Assembly: GCA_030638935.1 (NCBI GenBank)
Contig: DAOWDR010000423.1
Span: forward strand, 1-13,013
Direction: 5' to 3'
Length of the DNA: 13,013 bases
Origin: Desulfobacteraceae bacterium
Lineage (GTDB): Bacteria; Desulfobacterota; Desulfobacteria; Desulfobacterales; Desulfobacteraceae
Part shown: positions 12,069-13,013 of the stretch, piece by piece
How the letters are laid out: the number at the start of each line of letters is the position of its first letter
Position numbering within the stretch: position 1 is the first letter of the stretch
Notes under the pieces: model-generated
What the model saw: the letters and a program-made list of their open reading frames with translations, nothing else
What the model was told of the DNA's origin: nothing
Database searches by the model: none
Position numbers and translations under genes: made by a program

Positions 12069-13013
12069 ACCACTTTGCCATCTTTCCAAAAGGGAGACAT
12101 GGCCCTTAATTTTTCAATGGTTGGTACCATGGTTGTAACAATGTGATCCATTTCGTCCTTTGTATTATAATGGGACAGGGAAAAACGGATGGTACCGTGG
12201 GCAGACTTGAAAGGAACTTCCATGGCCATGAGAACATGGGAGGGATCCAAAGACCCTGAGGTACAGGCTGAACCCGAGGAAGCACAGATACCTTCCCGGT
12301 CCAAAAGCAAAAGAATGGATTCGCCCTCCACTGCGTCAAACCCTATTGACAAAGTATTGGGCAGCCGATTATCCAGCACACCGTTTACCGAGGTGCTTGT
12401 AATTTTTTCCAGCAACCGGGATTGAAGATAATCCCTCAGTTCTCTTACCTGGGTATTCATCACTCCTAAATTTTCTTTAGCCAATTGACAGGCTTTGCCA
12501 AGGCCGATGATGAAAGCGGTATTTTCAGTTCCACCCCTGCGGCCGCCTTCCTGGTGGCCACCAATGAGATAGGGAGTAAATTTGAATCCCTTTTTGACAT
12601 AGAGCACGCCAATACCCTTGGGGCCATGGATCTTATGTCCTGACAAGGAAAGCATGTCCACCCCAATCTTTTTCACATCAATATCTATCTTGCCTGTGGC
12701 CTGGACGGCATCGGTGTGAAATATTATCCCTTTTTCATTTGCTTTTTTGGCCACTTCTTCAATGGGGAAGATCACGCCGGTCTCGTTATTGGCCCACATG
12801 AGAGAAATAATAGCAGTATTTTCCGACATGCTCTCGTATAAAATCTTGGTGTTCAGCTGACCTTTCTTATCAACCGGCACAAAGGTGACCTCATACCCCT
12901 GTTTCTTGGCAAGATGGGAAAAAAGGTTTTTCACGGCCGGATGTTCCACATTGGAGGTAATAATATGTTTTCTTTCAGGAAAGGCATTAATTGCGGCAAA
13001 GATGGCTGCGTTA
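12065..13013 (-). CDS. Cysteine desulfurase (NifS/IscS family), 5'-truncated by window edge
   Basis: The frame is open to the right-hand end, showing about 315 residues; roughly 80 N-terminal residues are expected outside the window. The GTG at 12949 is internal: reading continues through ITSNVEHPAV, which matches the family VEHPAV motif. Other marks, numbered from that GTG: HTDAVQATGK (78-87); SLSGHKIHGPKG (101-112) with the PLP lysine K106; GGHQEGGRRGGTEN (130-143); and SSGSACTSGSLDPSHVL (224-240) with the nucleophile C229 on the mobile loop. It removes sulfur from cysteine as a persulfide for Fe-S clusters and other thio-cofactors. The loop sequence looks more NifS-like than IscS-like, but I cannot separate them firmly, so no symbol is given. 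It is translationally coupled to hdrC. Confidence 0.94.
   Translation of the reverse strand, partial: NAAIFAAINAFPERKHIITSNVEHPAVKNLFSHLAKKQGYEVTFVPVDKKGQLNTKILYESMSENTAIISLMWANNETGVIFPIEEVAKKANEKGIIFHTDAVQATGKIDIDVKKIGVDMLSLSGHKIHGPKGIGVLYVKKGFKFTPYLIGGHQEGGRRGGTENTAFIIGLGKACQLAKENLGVMNTQVRELRDYLQSRLLEKITSTSVNGVLDNRLPNTLSIGFDAVEGESILLLLDREGICASSGSACTSGSLDPSHVLMAMEVPFKSAHGTIRFSLSHYNTKDEMDHIVTTMVPTIEKLRAMSPFWKDGKVV

Noticed and set aside
12069..12089. TTG at 12089 as the hdrC start
   Set aside because: The ATG at 12068 gives a classical ATGA overlap with the desulfurase stop and a normal HdrC length.

Overview
The window looks like chromosomal DNA from an anaerobic, probably sulfate-reducing member of the Desulfobacterota (Desulfobacterales-like). 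The reasons are gene content: heterodisulfide-reductase-type HdrC and HdrB, a reverse rubrerythrin with a ferredoxin, a DVU0298-type HEAT-like protein, a helix-turn-helix/two-CW protein, an NtrC-type activator with a cysteine-bearing PAS domain, and a MetE-like protein lacking the folate-binding N-terminal half. The base composition looks like low-to-mid 40s % GC by eye (not computed). I saw no rRNA, tRNA, CRISPR array, insertion sequence or phage gene. Genes are densely packed and no gene-free stretch exceeds about 275 bases.

Layout. 1-537: 3' part of a multi-cluster ferredoxin-like protein. 810-1793: tandem universal stress protein behind a sigma-70-like promoter. 1920-2984: core MetE-like methionine synthase, ending in a strong bidirectional terminator (3001-3034) shared with the convergent transglutaminase-like gene (3034-3702, minus). 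3703-3972: a divergent regulatory region with a sigma-70-like promoter for the minus strand, a good sigma-54-like promoter for the plus strand, and an ACAC-N4-GTGT element. 3973-4665: DVU0298-type protein. 4781-5755: stress operon of a 76-residue small protein, reverse rubrerythrin and a mono-cluster ferredoxin, preceded by a second, imperfect sigma-54-like element. 5781-6524 (minus): exported retropepsin-like protease. 6673-8058: sigma-54-dependent activator, with a second ACAC-N4-GTGT element upstream.

8287-10574 is a tight operon: HTH/two-CW regulator, serine acetyltransferase (cysE) and cysteine synthase (cysK). Each gene overlaps the next, behind a perfect TTGACA promoter with an inverted repeat at the start site. 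Convergent to it on the minus strand (10619-13013) runs a cysteine desulfurase (cut by the window edge), hdrC and hdrB. The desulfurase stop and the hdrC start overlap as ATGA.

How the parts may fit: the right half is a cysteine/sulfur neighbourhood. CysE and CysK make cysteine, the desulfurase breaks it down for Fe-S assembly, and the coupled HdrCB pair suggests thiol/disulfide electron transfer. The middle is an oxidative-stress/redox block with a plausible local sigma-54 circuit. The two ideas most worth testing are (i) that the activator at 6673 recognises ACAC-N4-GTGT and drives the sigma-54 promoter at 3891, and (ii) the functional link between the desulfurase and HdrCB. Both are inferences from sequence and arrangement.
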